DNA from: Acidobacteriota bacterium
Lineage (GTDB): Bacteria; Acidobacteriota; Terriglobia; UBA7540
Reading direction: 5' to 3'
NCBI GenBank assembly: GCA_004298155.1
Contig: SCRD01000006.1
Coordinates: 175,604 to 239,603, forward strand
Length of the DNA stretch: 64,000 nucleotides
This document shows positions 18,155 through 27,618 of the stretch, piece after piece. The notes under the pieces were generated by a model that did no database searches, was not told where the DNA came from, and was given only the letters and a program-made list of their open reading frames with translations. Positions within the stretch are counted from its first letter, which is position 1. Each line of letters starts with the position of its first letter. The position numbers and the translations under genes are program-made.

Positions 18155-19480
18155 TCATACGCGTGGATAATTATCTGCAGTTGAAGGTCTGCTTGACCCG
18201 AGCTTTGGAGTCCTGAAGTATTGTTTTCGCGCCTTTCGCCACTCCACCATGCTCAAGCCCGAAGGATCAAACAGGATATTCCCTGCCCGCACCGTCATCC
18301 GCGCAACCAGCTTCACGTTTCCGTTTATCCTGGCGTTTCCGTTGTCCGCGAAGCTGTAGTCTCCATCTAGTTTCTCGAGGACGGCAATGTCCGCTTCTCG
18401 GCCGACCGAAAGCGTGCCGAGATCGGGCCGGTTGATTTCCAGAGCCGGGTTCAAGGTCGAGCGCCGGATCACATCTTCAAGCTGCATGCCCATGGCCAGA
18501 AATTTCGACATGACATTCGTCATGCTCTGCGCCGCCCCGACCATACTCCGGGAGTGCAGGTCCGTTGAAATCGAGTCTGGCAAGAAACCCTGTTCAACCG
18601 CTGGCACCGCATTCCGGAACCAGAAACTTCCCGCACCGTGTCCAACATCAAAAATGACCCCGCGCTTTCGCGCCTTCCACATGATCGGGTTGACGCGTCC
18701 GTTCGGAAGGACAATGGGAAACTGCTGCGCAAACACATGCGTATGGATGTCGCCGGGCCGCATCTTTCTCAGGATAAGGTCCGCGTAAGAACGCTTTGGC
18801 GGCCGCGGCCAGAAGTCCACCATCATAGGAACTTTCGCTAGTCGTCCGCATTCGAGCGCGCGATCCACTGCCGCCCAGGGCGGGTGTCCCGCATCCCAGG
18901 GCTTTACGGTCCAGTAATGCGCCGTCTTCACTCCCACGATCACATCCCGGTGCTTTTCGATCATCTCCGCACACAATTCCGGATCCCTCTGGTCGACTGT
19001 CTGCTCCAACCCGCCATTCATCCCGTTGGCAACAATGTTCAGAAAAGCCAGTACGCGGACCCGCGCATGGTCCATCACCATTTCCTTTTCGCGAAGGAAT
19101 GTTTCCGCACCGGCACTTCCGGTGTCCACCACGGTGGTTACGCCTGAAGTCAGCATAAAATCTGCCGGTACGCCAAAAGGCGGGGTGTGCGACCTGGCAC
19201 TCGGCGAATACCAATTGTCAGGCACGCCACCATAACCAATATGAACGTGGATATCCACTAACCCGGGTGTCACATAAAGTCCACGGACGTCAACCACCTT
19301 CCCTGCCAGCGTGGGCATGATGTCAGGCGCGATCGCGGCAATCTTTCCACGTGTGACGGCTACGTCCATCTTCCCGTTAAGGCAATTTGCCGGATCGATG
19401 ACGTGCCCGCCCTTAAGCAGCAGGTCGTATCGTCGCGTTTTCAGCTTCCCGAGTGAATTTGCTCCAGATGGCTTCCTCAC
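18155..19480 (-). CDS. Amidohydrolase of the EF_0837/AHA_3915 (dihydroorotase-like) group
   Basis: The 441-residue product is a metal-dependent amidohydrolase: YDLLLKGGHVIDPAN at the start, TPGLVDIHVHIGYGG (HxH metal ligands, about 78), a candidate carbamylated lysine in VIVGVKTAHYW (about 192), His in GDIHTHVFAQQ and DVGHGAGSFWF, Asp in STDLHSRSM, and a C-terminal LGTLSVGREADIAVLE. This pattern fits deacetylases or selenocysteine-synthase-linked amidohydrolases rather than true dihydroorotase. It follows the ceramidase-like gene's upstream side on the same strand. Confidence 0.87.
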   Translation of the reverse strand: MRKPSGANSLGKLKTRRYDLLLKGGHVIDPANCLNGKMDVAVTRGKIAAIAPDIMPTLAGKVVDVRGLYVTPGLVDIHVHIGYGGVPDNWYSPSARSHTPPFGVPADFMLTSGVTTVVDTGSAGAETFLREKEMVMDHARVRVLAFLNIVANGMNGGLEQTVDQRDPELCAEMIEKHRDVIVGVKTAHYWTVKPWDAGHPPWAAVDRALECGRLAKVPMMVDFWPRPPKRSYADLILRKMRPGDIHTHVFAQQFPIVLPNGRVNPIMWKARKRGVIFDVGHGAGSFWFRNAVPAVEQGFLPDSISTDLHSRSMVGAAQSMTNVMSKFLAMGMQLEDVIRRSTLNPALEINRPDLGTLSVGREADIAVLEKLDGDYSFADNGNARINGNVKLVARMTVRAGNILFDPSGLSMVEWRKARKQYFRTPKLGSSRPSTADNYPRV

Positions 19481-19929
19481 AGTTAATCTCCCGCTAGGCC
19501 CCTAAGAACCAGAGGCGGCCCTTTCCGCTGGGAGATACAACATTACCGCTAACCTGTGGTCGATCATGTCCATTCTCCCGTCTGCAATGTCCCAATATAT
19601 TAGGAAACGCCGAGCGCCCACGCCAGTAGTTTGTTCAAGAACAAAGATAGGGCGCGTCTTAACCCACCAGATCGGCGAGACAAGCCTCATTTGCTCTCAG
19701 CGAGTATTTTTTTCATAGCTCAACACAAACTCAACTCGACTTTTCAATAAGTTACAGTTGGCAATTAACTTGCTAGTCACGTTAAGCAGGAAATACGTGT
19801 CTTCTTTGGACAAGGAGACGGGCCAACAGCTTTCTAGCCGTTTTGCTTTCTACCCTCGACGTACCCAGATGGAGAGGGTCGCCTCAGTTGCATAAAGTTA
19901 GTCCTTGCAGGGTTCCATTGGAGGCAGCA
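19481..19929. other. Divergent intergenic region, no confident gene
   Basis: The stretch lies between the amidohydrolase (minus) and the small membrane protein gene (plus). A 62-codon minus-strand frame at 19502-19690 (MRLVSPIWWVKTRP...) has a weak GAGAG upstream but no family and is not accepted as a gene. Bases 19695-19800 are AT-rich and likely to carry the promoters of both flanking genes. Confidence 0.5.
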
Positions 19930-20412
19930 ATGAGCAGCAGTGCCTATTCTGTGATTGGTGATCTTTACGGAGTTGAAACGAGCCGCGCACCCGTCCGAAA
20001 GGGCGGCTTGGGGCTGGTTATCATAATGCTTCTAGGCGGCATGTTTCTTTACGAGTCAATCCACCCGGTAATGCGCCTTAGAAGCGAGCCTCCTCCTTCC
20101 TTCTTGAAAGCAAATAGAACCACAGCCACAACCGGTGAACAAGATCCGATGGCAGAATCTTACTGGAATCTGGCGGCCAGCTTCGTGACAGAGAAGTATA
20201 CTTACGGGGAATTCCTTCCCGTCAGGCCCCCGGAAGAATTTACAATGGCAATGGGTGGAGACTACGCTAACAGCTCTGTGTACTGGCAGAGGCTCCGCTC
20301 TTTGTGGAACCATCCGGAGAATTGGGTCAGGTCATACCAGTTGGACACAAGCTGGATTAGCGGTGCAATGGATTCTGCGCGTAAGATTTTTAAGAGCTAC
20401 CTGAACGCCTAA
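19930..20412 (+). CDS. Small single-span membrane protein, unknown function
   Basis: The 160-residue product starts at an ATG with GGAGG six bases upstream; an earlier TTG in frame (19843) has no such site. It has a short cytoplasmic-looking start (MSSSAYSVIGDLYG), one hydrophobic helix near residues 35-53 (GLGLVIIMLLGGMFLYESI) and a soluble remainder of about 105 residues rich in Trp, Tyr and acidic residues (AESYWNLAASFVTEKYTYGEF, YWQRLRSLWNHPENW). No domain recognised. It stands alone between minus-strand genes. Confidence 0.7.
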   Translation: MSSSAYSVIGDLYGVETSRAPVRKGGLGLVIIMLLGGMFLYESIHPVMRLRSEPPPSFLKANRTTATTGEQDPMAESYWNLAASFVTEKYTYGEFLPVRPPEEFTMAMGGDYANSSVYWQRLRSLWNHPENWVRSYQLDTSWISGAMDSARKIFKSYLNA

Positions 20413-20666
20413 GTGAGACTTCCAGGATGTTGCTTGACCACGGCTCCTTCCCGCCCAGGATGTCTATTCGCAGTCTGACGCATTTGAGAAAACATTCGCG
20501 GGCGGGAGGGAATTTCTGGACAAACGCGCGGCAAACCATTCCCGGAGTTCTGCACAACTTGCCATCCAGCGACAGAAATCAGCAGATAACACATTCAGAC
20601 GAGAACTCTCTTGCTACCGGTGGCAAAAAGCATAGGATGTGTGGCCGTGACTGACACTCAAACCAG

Positions 20667-21887
20667 CTATTTTGGCGCGGTCGCAGTTGAACCGGTTGTT
20701 GTTGGGCCGGAATCCGGTTCGTGAGCGCGAATGTTCTGAGCGTCCTGGAAAGCCCTCTTTTTTTGCTCCTGCCAAAGCCTTCCATACACAGCCATCTCTC
20801 GATCGCTTTCCTGATTCTTATTCAGTTTCCTGTAGACCTGAGCGAGGAGATAGTGTGGACCGGGTGCGTCTGCATCCAGTTGAACCGCCAGCGAAAGCTG
20901 TTCTTGAGCTTCCTGTAACTTGTTCATCTCCGCGTAGGATTGGCCCAGCAAGAAATGGACCTGCATCATGCGTGGCTGCCCTTTTTGCGCTTTTTCCAGA
21001 TACGGCACCGACTGCTGATATTCCCCCTGTTGCACGGCGATGGCTCCCAGGTAGAAGTTGATTAAAGGGTCTTCTGGAGATTCTCTGAGGGCCTGCAGGA
21101 ACTCCGTTCGGGCAGGAACAAGATGCTTCGAGGCCCAGTAGGCTACCCCCATCGCATTGTGGATTCCGGCCGCCTGGGGGCGCTTCTCTAGAGCCAGTTG
21201 GTATTCTTTGATCGCCGCTGGATAGTTCTGCTCATTCGAGTAGATTTCCCCCATCAGAGCATGAAATTGGAAGGAATCCGGATCCAGACCTTTGAGCTTC
21301 TGCACCGCCCCAAAAGCAGCAGTCATGTAGAGCCGGGCGAGTTGGTAAAGAGCGTCAGCATCTTTGGGATTCTCCTCGACAAGCTTATTCAACTGTGCAA
21401 TCGCAGCATCGCTTTGGCCCTTGGATGCGTAGGCTAATGCAAGGTAATACCGGCAGCGCGGGTGGGGATGCACCGTTGCCAGTTCGCGCTGGAAACTCTG
21501 GATGGCGTTCGTGAGATCATTAACGCCATAGTAAGAAAAACCAAGGTAGAAGTTCGCTTCCGGATAATCTGAATGCGAAGACAGGACCTTTCGGAACATC
21601 TCAATGGATTGCTGGAATCGATTCTCCCTCAAGTACAGCACGCCCAACCGCTTCAATACCTCGGCATCATTCGGCGCCCGCCGAAGGGCCTCCAAATAGG
21701 CCTGCTCAGCCGCAGGGTAGTCCTGCCGGGTTTCATAGGTCCCGGCCGCTTTCAGAAGCGACGTAATAGATGTCTGCTCTGACGCGATTGACATCGCAGG
21801 TAAACACAGCAGACTCGAAGCCAGGATAGAAATCAACGAAATCTGAAAAACACCACGACGACTACAAATTGGAATATGGCTTTCCAA
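20667..21887 (-). CDS. Exported tetratricopeptide-repeat protein
   Basis: The product is almost wholly TPR: about nine 34-residue repeats from residue 45 onward, for example DYPAAEQAYLEALRRAPNDAEVLKRLGVLY and NYPAAIKEYQLALEKRPQAAGIHNAMGVAY written across the sequence, ending in a Thr-rich tail. The open frame extends upstream through tRNA-Arg, which cannot be coding; the TTG at 21887 gives 406 residues with a proper signal peptide (VFQISLISILASSLLCLPAMSIA) and is preferred. TPR proteins are scaffolds, so partner and role cannot be told. It is 211 bases downstream of tRNA-Arg. Confidence 0.8.
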   Translation of the reverse strand: MESHIPICSRRGVFQISLISILASSLLCLPAMSIASEQTSITSLLKAAGTYETRQDYPAAEQAYLEALRRAPNDAEVLKRLGVLYLRENRFQQSIEMFRKVLSSHSDYPEANFYLGFSYYGVNDLTNAIQSFQRELATVHPHPRCRYYLALAYASKGQSDAAIAQLNKLVEENPKDADALYQLARLYMTAAFGAVQKLKGLDPDSFQFHALMGEIYSNEQNYPAAIKEYQLALEKRPQAAGIHNAMGVAYWASKHLVPARTEFLQALRESPEDPLINFYLGAIAVQQGEYQQSVPYLEKAQKGQPRMMQVHFLLGQSYAEMNKLQEAQEQLSLAVQLDADAPGPHYLLAQVYRKLNKNQESDREMAVYGRLWQEQKKRAFQDAQNIRAHEPDSGPTTTGSTATAPK

Positions 21888-22098
21888 GAACTTGGCCTGA
21901 TTGCAATTCAAATAGTATCTGAGTGATTCACGTGCTACATTCAAGTAACTCTTTAGGTCTCGACTTTGGTGTTGATGCCGCTTGGCCCGAGGGTTGACAA
22001 CTAAGTCGTCTGCGTCAAGGGTAATCGGGTCACGATTGCCTGAATCCGGCAACTTTGGATCCGCCAAGACATTCATTCTCAAACCTGGGTTTAGTTGG

Positions 22099-22172
22099 CG
22101 CGCCTGGAGGGGCTCGAACCCCCGACCTACAGATTCGAAGTCTGCCGCTCTATCCAACTGAGCTACAGGCGC
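22099..22172 (-). tRNA. tRNA-Arg (anticodon TCG)
   Basis: Read on the minus strand the 74 bases fold as a standard cloverleaf: 7-bp acceptor GCGCCTG/CAGGCGC, D arm GCTC/GAGC, anticodon stem GCAGA/TCTGT with loop CTTCGAA (anticodon TCG, reading CGA codons), and T arm GGGGG/CCCTC with TTCGAGC. The CCA end is not encoded: the base after the acceptor is G then CC-AA. Confidence 0.96.
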
Positions 22173-22240
22173 GAGAATTCACTCTATCAGCTAGGAGCCA
22201 TCCCTTGCAACCGAGGCCGGGGACGGCCCACTCCCCCTGG

Positions 22241-24787
22241 TTATCTCACAGCAGATACACGCAGGGACGCCGACTCGAGAGCCGGCGAACTGGCCTTGAT
22301 GATGAGTTCGCCTGGTTCACCCGTACTCTGGACATTGATCGCTGCAATCCCCGTAATCGCGTCAATTTCCGTTGTGCCACCGAGCAGGCGTCCGGGTCCC
22401 GTCGCGGAAAACGCAATCCAGTTCTGTGCCGTCGGAACAATCGTTCCTGCGGAGTCAACCACATCAGCTTCGACAAAAATCACGTCGGCTCCATCCGCAA
22501 CAAGAGATGTCCTGTCTGGTTTCAACACAATACCTTTTGCCGGACCGGCGGTACGAATCTGATGGCGGATCGTCGTATTCCCTTTCTTCCCTAAGGCCAG
22601 CAAGGTTCCCGGTCGATACGTCACCTCATCCCACACAAAAGGTGGATGCTTCAAGTGCGATCCGGGCAATCGTTCCTGAGTAAACTGTCCTCGTAATTCT
22701 TCTGTCTCGCTATATTGATCGACCAGCGTTCGGAAATTCTTCCAGACTTGCTCCTGTGTGGCTGGCCCACGCATACCCAGGCTCTTCCCGTTCAGGAAGA
22801 GTTCCACCGTGTCGCAATTGCTGTAAATCCTTACCTTGCGGCTGCGGCCCTCATCCTCTGGCCATGTCCAATGGCCCACGATGTGGACCATGGGCTTCTC
22901 CGCCCACTCACCCTGGAACAGGTAATAGGCCTCTTTCGGCAGACGCCACATGTCTGCAACGCCAAAATAATCATTGAATGGCCAGCGGAGAGTAATGTTG
23001 CCATCCAGAGGCTCCCAAAGCGTACGCGTGGCGGTCCCATTGACCTCGCCTGTATCAAACATGCACCACTTGGCCGTCCCCAACCAGGGCAAAGCATTCC
23101 ATTGCATCAGATAACCTTCGCAGGCGATGGCCGTCTCACTGTCAGCAAAGACCGCGCTTCGTCCTTTCCGAATCAGGGCCGGACCTTCGCGCCCGCGTTC
23201 GCAATGGAACGATCCCCATTCGTTCCAGATGAATTTTTTCTCGGGGTGCTCTTTGTGCGCCTGCACCAGATCATCAATCGTGGTGGCGTCGATGATGTCG
23301 GTAACGTGCGGGCATCGTCCCGCCGTCCAGCGCGCAGGGTCAAGAGTATGCGTGTAGTCTGAAAGCTCCACAAAGTCCTGCGGATACTGATAACTGCTCA
23401 GGTCATCGGCAAAACCCCAGATGACAATAGAAGGATGGTTGCGGTCGCGCTCCACCATTTCTTTCAGTTGGTGCTTGATATTCCTCATCAGCCCGCGCGG
23501 GAACCTCGTGGCGTAAATGTTTGCTTCTTCGTCCAGAGGCGCGTGATACATGTGGATCTTGATGTTCGGAACTTCTTCCCAGACCAGGATTCCCAGCCGG
23601 TCACACGCATCGAGCACGGCCGGGTCCTGAGGATAATGCGACGTCCGAACAAAATTTACGCCCATATCCTTCATTATTTGCACGTCTTTCACGCCGATGG
23701 CATCCGGAACCGCATCGCCCAGAAATCCGTAGTCCTGCCGGCGATCCACGCCACGCAGAACAATCGGGACGCCGTTGAGCGTGAATCCACTTGCCGCATC
23801 ATGGCCCATAAACCGGACACCAAACGGAGTCAAATAACGGTCAGCGATTTCCCCGTCCAAGGAAACGGTGCTCGCGAGTTCATAAAGATGCGGATCGTCA
23901 GGCGACCACAGTCGTGGGCCGGTGATTGCCATGGTCTGCTCGATTTCTTTCACGGCGTTGGCGCCAACTTCTTCTTTGGTGTCGAGCCTGACAACTTCCC
24001 GGCCCTCAGCATCAAGAATGACGCTTTGCAGGTTGAAGTTCTGCGCATGGGAACCCTGGTTCAGGACCCATGTCCGAATTCGAGCCAGCGTCGTGCCCCC
24101 GGACTGCTCTGCAGTTACCCATGTTCCGTTGCGCTGCACATGAAGCGAATGCAGGGCGACCAATGAGACGCTTCGGTAAATACCGCCATATCCTGGAACG
24201 TTCGTCTCATTGGACGGAGCGATGTTGGGATCCAGCACGTCATTTACCAGCACGGCGAGCTGGTTTTCCCCCCCAAACTTCAGTTGGTCTGTCATATCAA
24301 ACCCGAACCCGGTGAAGCCTCCTACGTGCCGGCCCAGATGATGGCCGTTCATGTAAACGTCAGCCACCTGGAACACTGCCTTGAACTCTATCCACACGCG
24401 GCGGCCCCGCCAGCCCACAGGCACCTCGATCTCGCGGCGATACCAGCCCAGGCCGCGAAAGTGATCCGAGGAGCAAAATGGGTTATCAGGAGTTGCGTCC
24501 CAAGCGTGAGGAACCACCACCGTTTCCCACGCGCTGTCGTTGTAATTGGGCCGTTCCGCTCCGACAAATTCCGGTTCAATCCCCGCGCCGGGCGATCCCT
24601 GCCGTTTGAACCTCCAACCGGTATTCAGCGATTTTGAAACGCGGAGTTCAGGCCTGGCCCCTTCTCTGCCCGATTTATCCACGCCCGTATCAGCATTGCT
24701 CGCGCGCAACTCTTTCATCCCTGTGACGGCAACGCCGGCCACCGAGGATTCAATAAACTGTCTTCGCGAAATTCCCTTCCTGGTCAC
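22241..24787 (-). CDS. Tat-exported GH2-family glycoside hydrolase, atypical acid/base site
   Basis: GH2 enzymes include beta-galactosidases, beta-mannosidases and beta-glucuronidases. The product has a Tat-like signal (SRRQFIESSVAG), the jelly-roll sugar-binding domain (WETVVVPHAWDA; GYGGIYRSVSLV), the TIM barrel (RTSHYPQDPAVLDACDRLGILVWEEVP) and C-terminal beta domains. The nucleophile Glu is plausible in KFIWNEWGS, but where the family has Asn-Glu for acid/base this protein reads HPSIVIWGFADDLSS, i.e. Asp-Asp. A GTG at 24787 with AAAGGA upstream is preferred over the ATG at 24829, which would overlap the preceding gene. Last gene of a seven-gene cluster. Confidence 0.88.
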   Translation of the reverse strand: MTRKGISRRQFIESSVAGVAVTGMKELRASNADTGVDKSGREGARPELRVSKSLNTGWRFKRQGSPGAGIEPEFVGAERPNYNDSAWETVVVPHAWDATPDNPFCSSDHFRGLGWYRREIEVPVGWRGRRVWIEFKAVFQVADVYMNGHHLGRHVGGFTGFGFDMTDQLKFGGENQLAVLVNDVLDPNIAPSNETNVPGYGGIYRSVSLVALHSLHVQRNGTWVTAEQSGGTTLARIRTWVLNQGSHAQNFNLQSVILDAEGREVVRLDTKEEVGANAVKEIEQTMAITGPRLWSPDDPHLYELASTVSLDGEIADRYLTPFGVRFMGHDAASGFTLNGVPIVLRGVDRRQDYGFLGDAVPDAIGVKDVQIMKDMGVNFVRTSHYPQDPAVLDACDRLGILVWEEVPNIKIHMYHAPLDEEANIYATRFPRGLMRNIKHQLKEMVERDRNHPSIVIWGFADDLSSYQYPQDFVELSDYTHTLDPARWTAGRCPHVTDIIDATTIDDLVQAHKEHPEKKFIWNEWGSFHCERGREGPALIRKGRSAVFADSETAIACEGYLMQWNALPWLGTAKWCMFDTGEVNGTATRTLWEPLDGNITLRWPFNDYFGVADMWRLPKEAYYLFQGEWAEKPMVHIVGHWTWPEDEGRSRKVRIYSNCDTVELFLNGKSLGMRGPATQEQVWKNFRTLVDQYSETEELRGQFTQERLPGSHLKHPPFVWDEVTYRPGTLLALGKKGNTTIRHQIRTAGPAKGIVLKPDRTSLVADGADVIFVEADVVDSAGTIVPTAQNWIAFSATGPGRLLGGTTEIDAITGIAAINVQSTGEPGELIIKASSPALESASLRVSAVR

Positions 24788-24812
24788 TGCGTTCCTTTCT
24801 CTTGTTATCTGG

Positions 24813-25703
24813 TCACGAATGAAGCCCAAACACCCGCTCCGCGTAGATCCGGCTCAGGCGCAAATCCTCTTCCAGCGGACGAGTAACCACGGTCTGGTCG
24901 CGATATGCGAGTTCAACAACAAGGAGCGGGTTCAGGTTGATTTCCCTGAGGTACGACGCTATCTTGGAGTAATTAATATCCCCACTTGTAAATGATTCAA
25001 GCCACAACTTATTGTGGGAATTCCTCAGGTGAAGGCTGGCGACACGGTGGCCAGCCTCGCGCAGCAATTCCATCGGGTCCTGGCCGCCCTGGTAAACCCA
25101 ATCGATATCCAGACACACCCAGACATACTTTGGGTCGGTTTGATCAAGGTTATAACGCCACTCGCGCGCGTGGTCGGTCATTTGCGGAGCATGGGCATGG
25201 GTCCAGAATTGAAAGCCACGCTTCGACAGTTCGCGCCCCATGAGATTAAGCATCTCGACCTGGACAGCAAGTTCCGCATCCGATTTCGGAACATCGTGTA
25301 GCTTGGGGTCCGGGTTATTGATTACGGCGCGACACCCCAGTTGCTTGCACAGGGCTGCAATCTCAAGCGCCCGGCTGATAGTGCGCTCGGCCAGGCCGCG
25401 CTGGTGCATCGGCCCGCCAACATAGACCGACGGCATACGAAGATGGTTTCCATTCACCAGCCCCAGCACCCGTCCGTGAAGCTCTGGCGTCAGGAAGCTC
25501 TGGTTCAGTTCGATATTGCGGAATCCGGCATTGCGGGCCATTGGAAAGATTCCATCGAGAACGTCCGCTAGCTTCTTGTGCTGTCGCTCGGCGTACTGCT
25601 GAAAGATGTAGCCCTCGACCGATAGGTTGCTGGTTTGATAACGCCTTGAAGCGATGCTCAGCAGGGCGGCCGGACCCAGCATCAGGAGATCGCGGCGTTT
25701 CAT
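24813..25703 (-). CDS. Sugar phosphate isomerase/epimerase-like TIM barrel protein (AP-endonuclease-2 fold)
   Basis: The 296-residue product starts MKRRDLLMLGPAALLSIASRR, a Tat-like or Sec signal, so it may be exported. The body matches xylose-isomerase-like TIM barrels: MARNAGFRNIELNQ, CKQLGCRAVINNP, FWTHAHAPQM, WVCLDIDWVYQGG, ASLHLRNSHNKLW and LVVELAY, with His/Asp/Glu residues suited to a divalent metal. The ATG at 25703 has GGAGGA upstream and overlaps the stop of the UlaG-like gene by four bases (ATGA), so the two are translationally coupled. Confidence 0.87.
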   Translation of the reverse strand: MKRRDLLMLGPAALLSIASRRYQTSNLSVEGYIFQQYAERQHKKLADVLDGIFPMARNAGFRNIELNQSFLTPELHGRVLGLVNGNHLRMPSVYVGGPMHQRGLAERTISRALEIAALCKQLGCRAVINNPDPKLHDVPKSDAELAVQVEMLNLMGRELSKRGFQFWTHAHAPQMTDHAREWRYNLDQTDPKYVWVCLDIDWVYQGGQDPMELLREAGHRVASLHLRNSHNKLWLESFTSGDINYSKIASYLREINLNPLLVVELAYRDQTVVTRPLEEDLRLSRIYAERVFGLHS

Positions 25704-26581
25704 GTCTGTCCTCCTTCTGGAACAACGAGGCGCGAGGGCGATAATTCTCGTTCCCCGAGACTCCGGCTTTCCCACCGTTCACCGCAGCGCAGAACGTGAT
25801 GCGGCTGGCCAATCGCGTCTGCAGCTTCGACAAATTCACGCGGGTCAGCGGTATTGAACGTAAACATCCCGTAATGGCACGGGATGACAACCCGCGCGCC
25901 GATTGCCTTTCCGAGTTCAGCGGCCTCACGGGCGTTCAAGTTGCCGGCCACTCTCCGCTCCGGAGCGCGGCCATTGATTGGCAGCAGAGCAACATCGATG
26001 GCAAATTTTCGTAGCCGTGCAGCCATCCCGCCGTAAAGGAGGGTGTCACCGCTATGGTAGATGGTCCACGGGCCAAACTGCATAACATAACCGAGATATT
26101 CCGGTGTCAAATCATCGTGCGCGGCGGGAACTGCCGTCAGCTTGTACTCGCCAATCACGACAGACCCGCCGTCACGCAAGCCCACCGGCAATAGTGGGTC
26201 AATGCCCAGGCGCTCGGATACAAATTGTCGATTCGCTTCCGGTATAACGATTTTCAACCTGGGATTGGCACCCAGAAGCGGACGCAGCGTTTCACCGTCA
26301 AGATGGTCAGTGTGGTTGTGGCTGGACGTGACTACATCGATAAAGACGAGGGCAGAAGGGTCCACTACTCTCGCGGTCATCCGGATGTGCGGTTTGTCGG
26401 TTTCTGCATACTTCCTCGTCAACGAGTCCGATAGGTAAGGATCAAGGAGCAGGTAGCTCCCGCGCCATTGCACAAGGAATCCGCTCTGCCCGAACCACCA
26501 CAGGCGAAAGTGGCCATCGTTCACCTCCGTGGCACGAACATCGGCCAGGAGCTCTTCGTCTTGCAAGACTGGCCGGATCAT
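25700..26581 (-). CDS. UlaG-like metallo-beta-lactamase-fold hydrolase
   Basis: The 293-residue product resembles L-ascorbate-6-phosphate lactonase UlaG and related hydrolases: FRLWWFGQSGFLVQW, LLLDPYLSDSLTRKY, the metal motif TSSHNHTDHLDGETL (HxHxDH), YHSGDTLLYGG and VVIPCHYGMFTFN. The ATG at 26581 overlaps the stop of the MetE-like gene by four bases (ATGA), which decides the start against a longer frame to 26653. UlaG-type lactonases act on sugar-derived lactones or phosphates; here the substrate is unknown but the sugar operon context fits. Confidence 0.88.
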   Translation of the reverse strand: MIRPVLQDEELLADVRATEVNDGHFRLWWFGQSGFLVQWRGSYLLLDPYLSDSLTRKYAETDKPHIRMTARVVDPSALVFIDVVTSSHNHTDHLDGETLRPLLGANPRLKIVIPEANRQFVSERLGIDPLLPVGLRDGGSVVIGEYKLTAVPAAHDDLTPEYLGYVMQFGPWTIYHSGDTLLYGGMAARLRKFAIDVALLPINGRAPERRVAGNLNAREAAELGKAIGARVVIPCHYGMFTFNTADPREFVEAADAIGQPHHVLRCGERWESRSLGERELSPSRLVVPEGGQT

Positions 26582-27615
26582 TCGATCCCCAGTTCCCGCC
26601 GGACAATTTTCACTCCGTCTACCAGCGATTTCAGCTTCTTTTTTGATGCCCATCGTGCCGTCTGGCTAAGCCCGCAATCTGGCGCCAGCGAAAGGCGCTT
26701 TGCAGGCGCGAAACGCAGGCACTCTCGGACGCGCGAGGCCACATCATCGGCCGTCTCAATGTAATAACTCTTCACGTCGATGACGCCAACGGCCACGTCC
26801 GTCCGCTCAGCGACGGGCTTGATCAGGTCCAGTTCCGCAAACTCGCGGCTGGCCATTTCAAAATGCATTTCGTCAACCGGCAGATCCAGAAACGCGGGAA
26901 ACATCGGCGCGTAACGTCGCGGCGCAACTGCACGGCCCTTGTAGTTCCCAAAGCACAGATGAGTGGAAAGCCGGCAGCGGCCCTGAATGCTTTCCACCGT
27001 GCGGCGGAAGATATCGACAAACCGCCGGGGATCTTCACGGTGCGCATAACAGCTCATGGATGGCTCGTCCACACAGATTTCCCTGCATCCCGCCTGCACC
27101 AATGACTCAACCTCACGCCGCACAATCGGAATCAAATCTTCAGTTAGTGCGTAGCGGTCGGGATAAGATTTGCCTGGAATCAACCGTCCGCTCAAAGTAA
27201 ATGGACCGGGCAAGCTGACTTTGAGCGCTGCGCCCACTGGCGCGAGACGCTTCAGACGCTCATAGTCGCGGACGGTACCAAGGCCGCTCGGAGCCTCGAT
27301 CTTTCCCGTTACCATGTACTTTCCCCGCTGGTCGTGTCCCGGCGGGCCAAACCGGCGCACCGGCTCGGGCTCCGAAGAAATCCCCTTAAGGAATCCGTAA
27401 AACGACAGATTGAAATCGAGCCTGGTCTGCTCGCCGTCTGTAATCACATCAAGCCCGGCAACTAGCTGATCCTTAACAGCTACTGCAACTGCGTCATCCA
27501 GCATCTCTTCCAGATCGGCTGCCCCGAATTGATCGAGACGCGCGGAAGCAAACTCCAGCCATCCCGGAAAGGGATAACTTCCTATTACTGTGGTTCGAAG
27601 AGGACGCTCTTCCAT
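26578..27615 (-). CDS. MetE C-terminal-domain-like zinc methyltransferase
   Basis: The 345-residue product corresponds to the catalytic half of cobalamin-independent methionine synthase: LRTTVIGSYPFPGWL (residues 5-19), KVSLPGPFTLSGRLIP, ICVDEPSMSCYAHRE, STHLCFGNYKG (zinc His and Cys), a conserved Glu in EMHFEMASREF, and LAPDCGLSQTARW with the last zinc Cys. All zinc ligands of the family are present. Stand-alone proteins like this are common and often not methionine synthases. It sits inside a tight sugar-catabolic operon, so it may move a methyl group to or from a pathway compound (inference). Confidence 0.87.
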   Translation of the reverse strand: MEERPLRTTVIGSYPFPGWLEFASARLDQFGAADLEEMLDDAVAVAVKDQLVAGLDVITDGEQTRLDFNLSFYGFLKGISSEPEPVRRFGPPGHDQRGKYMVTGKIEAPSGLGTVRDYERLKRLAPVGAALKVSLPGPFTLSGRLIPGKSYPDRYALTEDLIPIVRREVESLVQAGCREICVDEPSMSCYAHREDPRRFVDIFRRTVESIQGRCRLSTHLCFGNYKGRAVAPRRYAPMFPAFLDLPVDEMHFEMASREFAELDLIKPVAERTDVAVGVIDVKSYYIETADDVASRVRECLRFAPAKRLSLAPDCGLSQTARWASKKKLKSLVDGVKIVRRELGIE

Positions 27616-27618
27616 AGC

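Noticed and set aside
19502..19690. A 62-codon minus-strand frame upstream of the amidohydrolase gene
   Set aside because: Weak start site, no family; more likely part of the 5' region.
21888..22157. N-terminal extension of the TPR gene through tRNA-Arg
   Set aside because: The extension would run into the tRNA and lacks the signal peptide at its start; the TTG at 21887 gives a proper exported protein.
23435..24166. A 243-codon plus-strand frame opposite the GH2 gene
   Set aside because: Antisense to clearly conserved glycosidase sequence and without a recognisable product.
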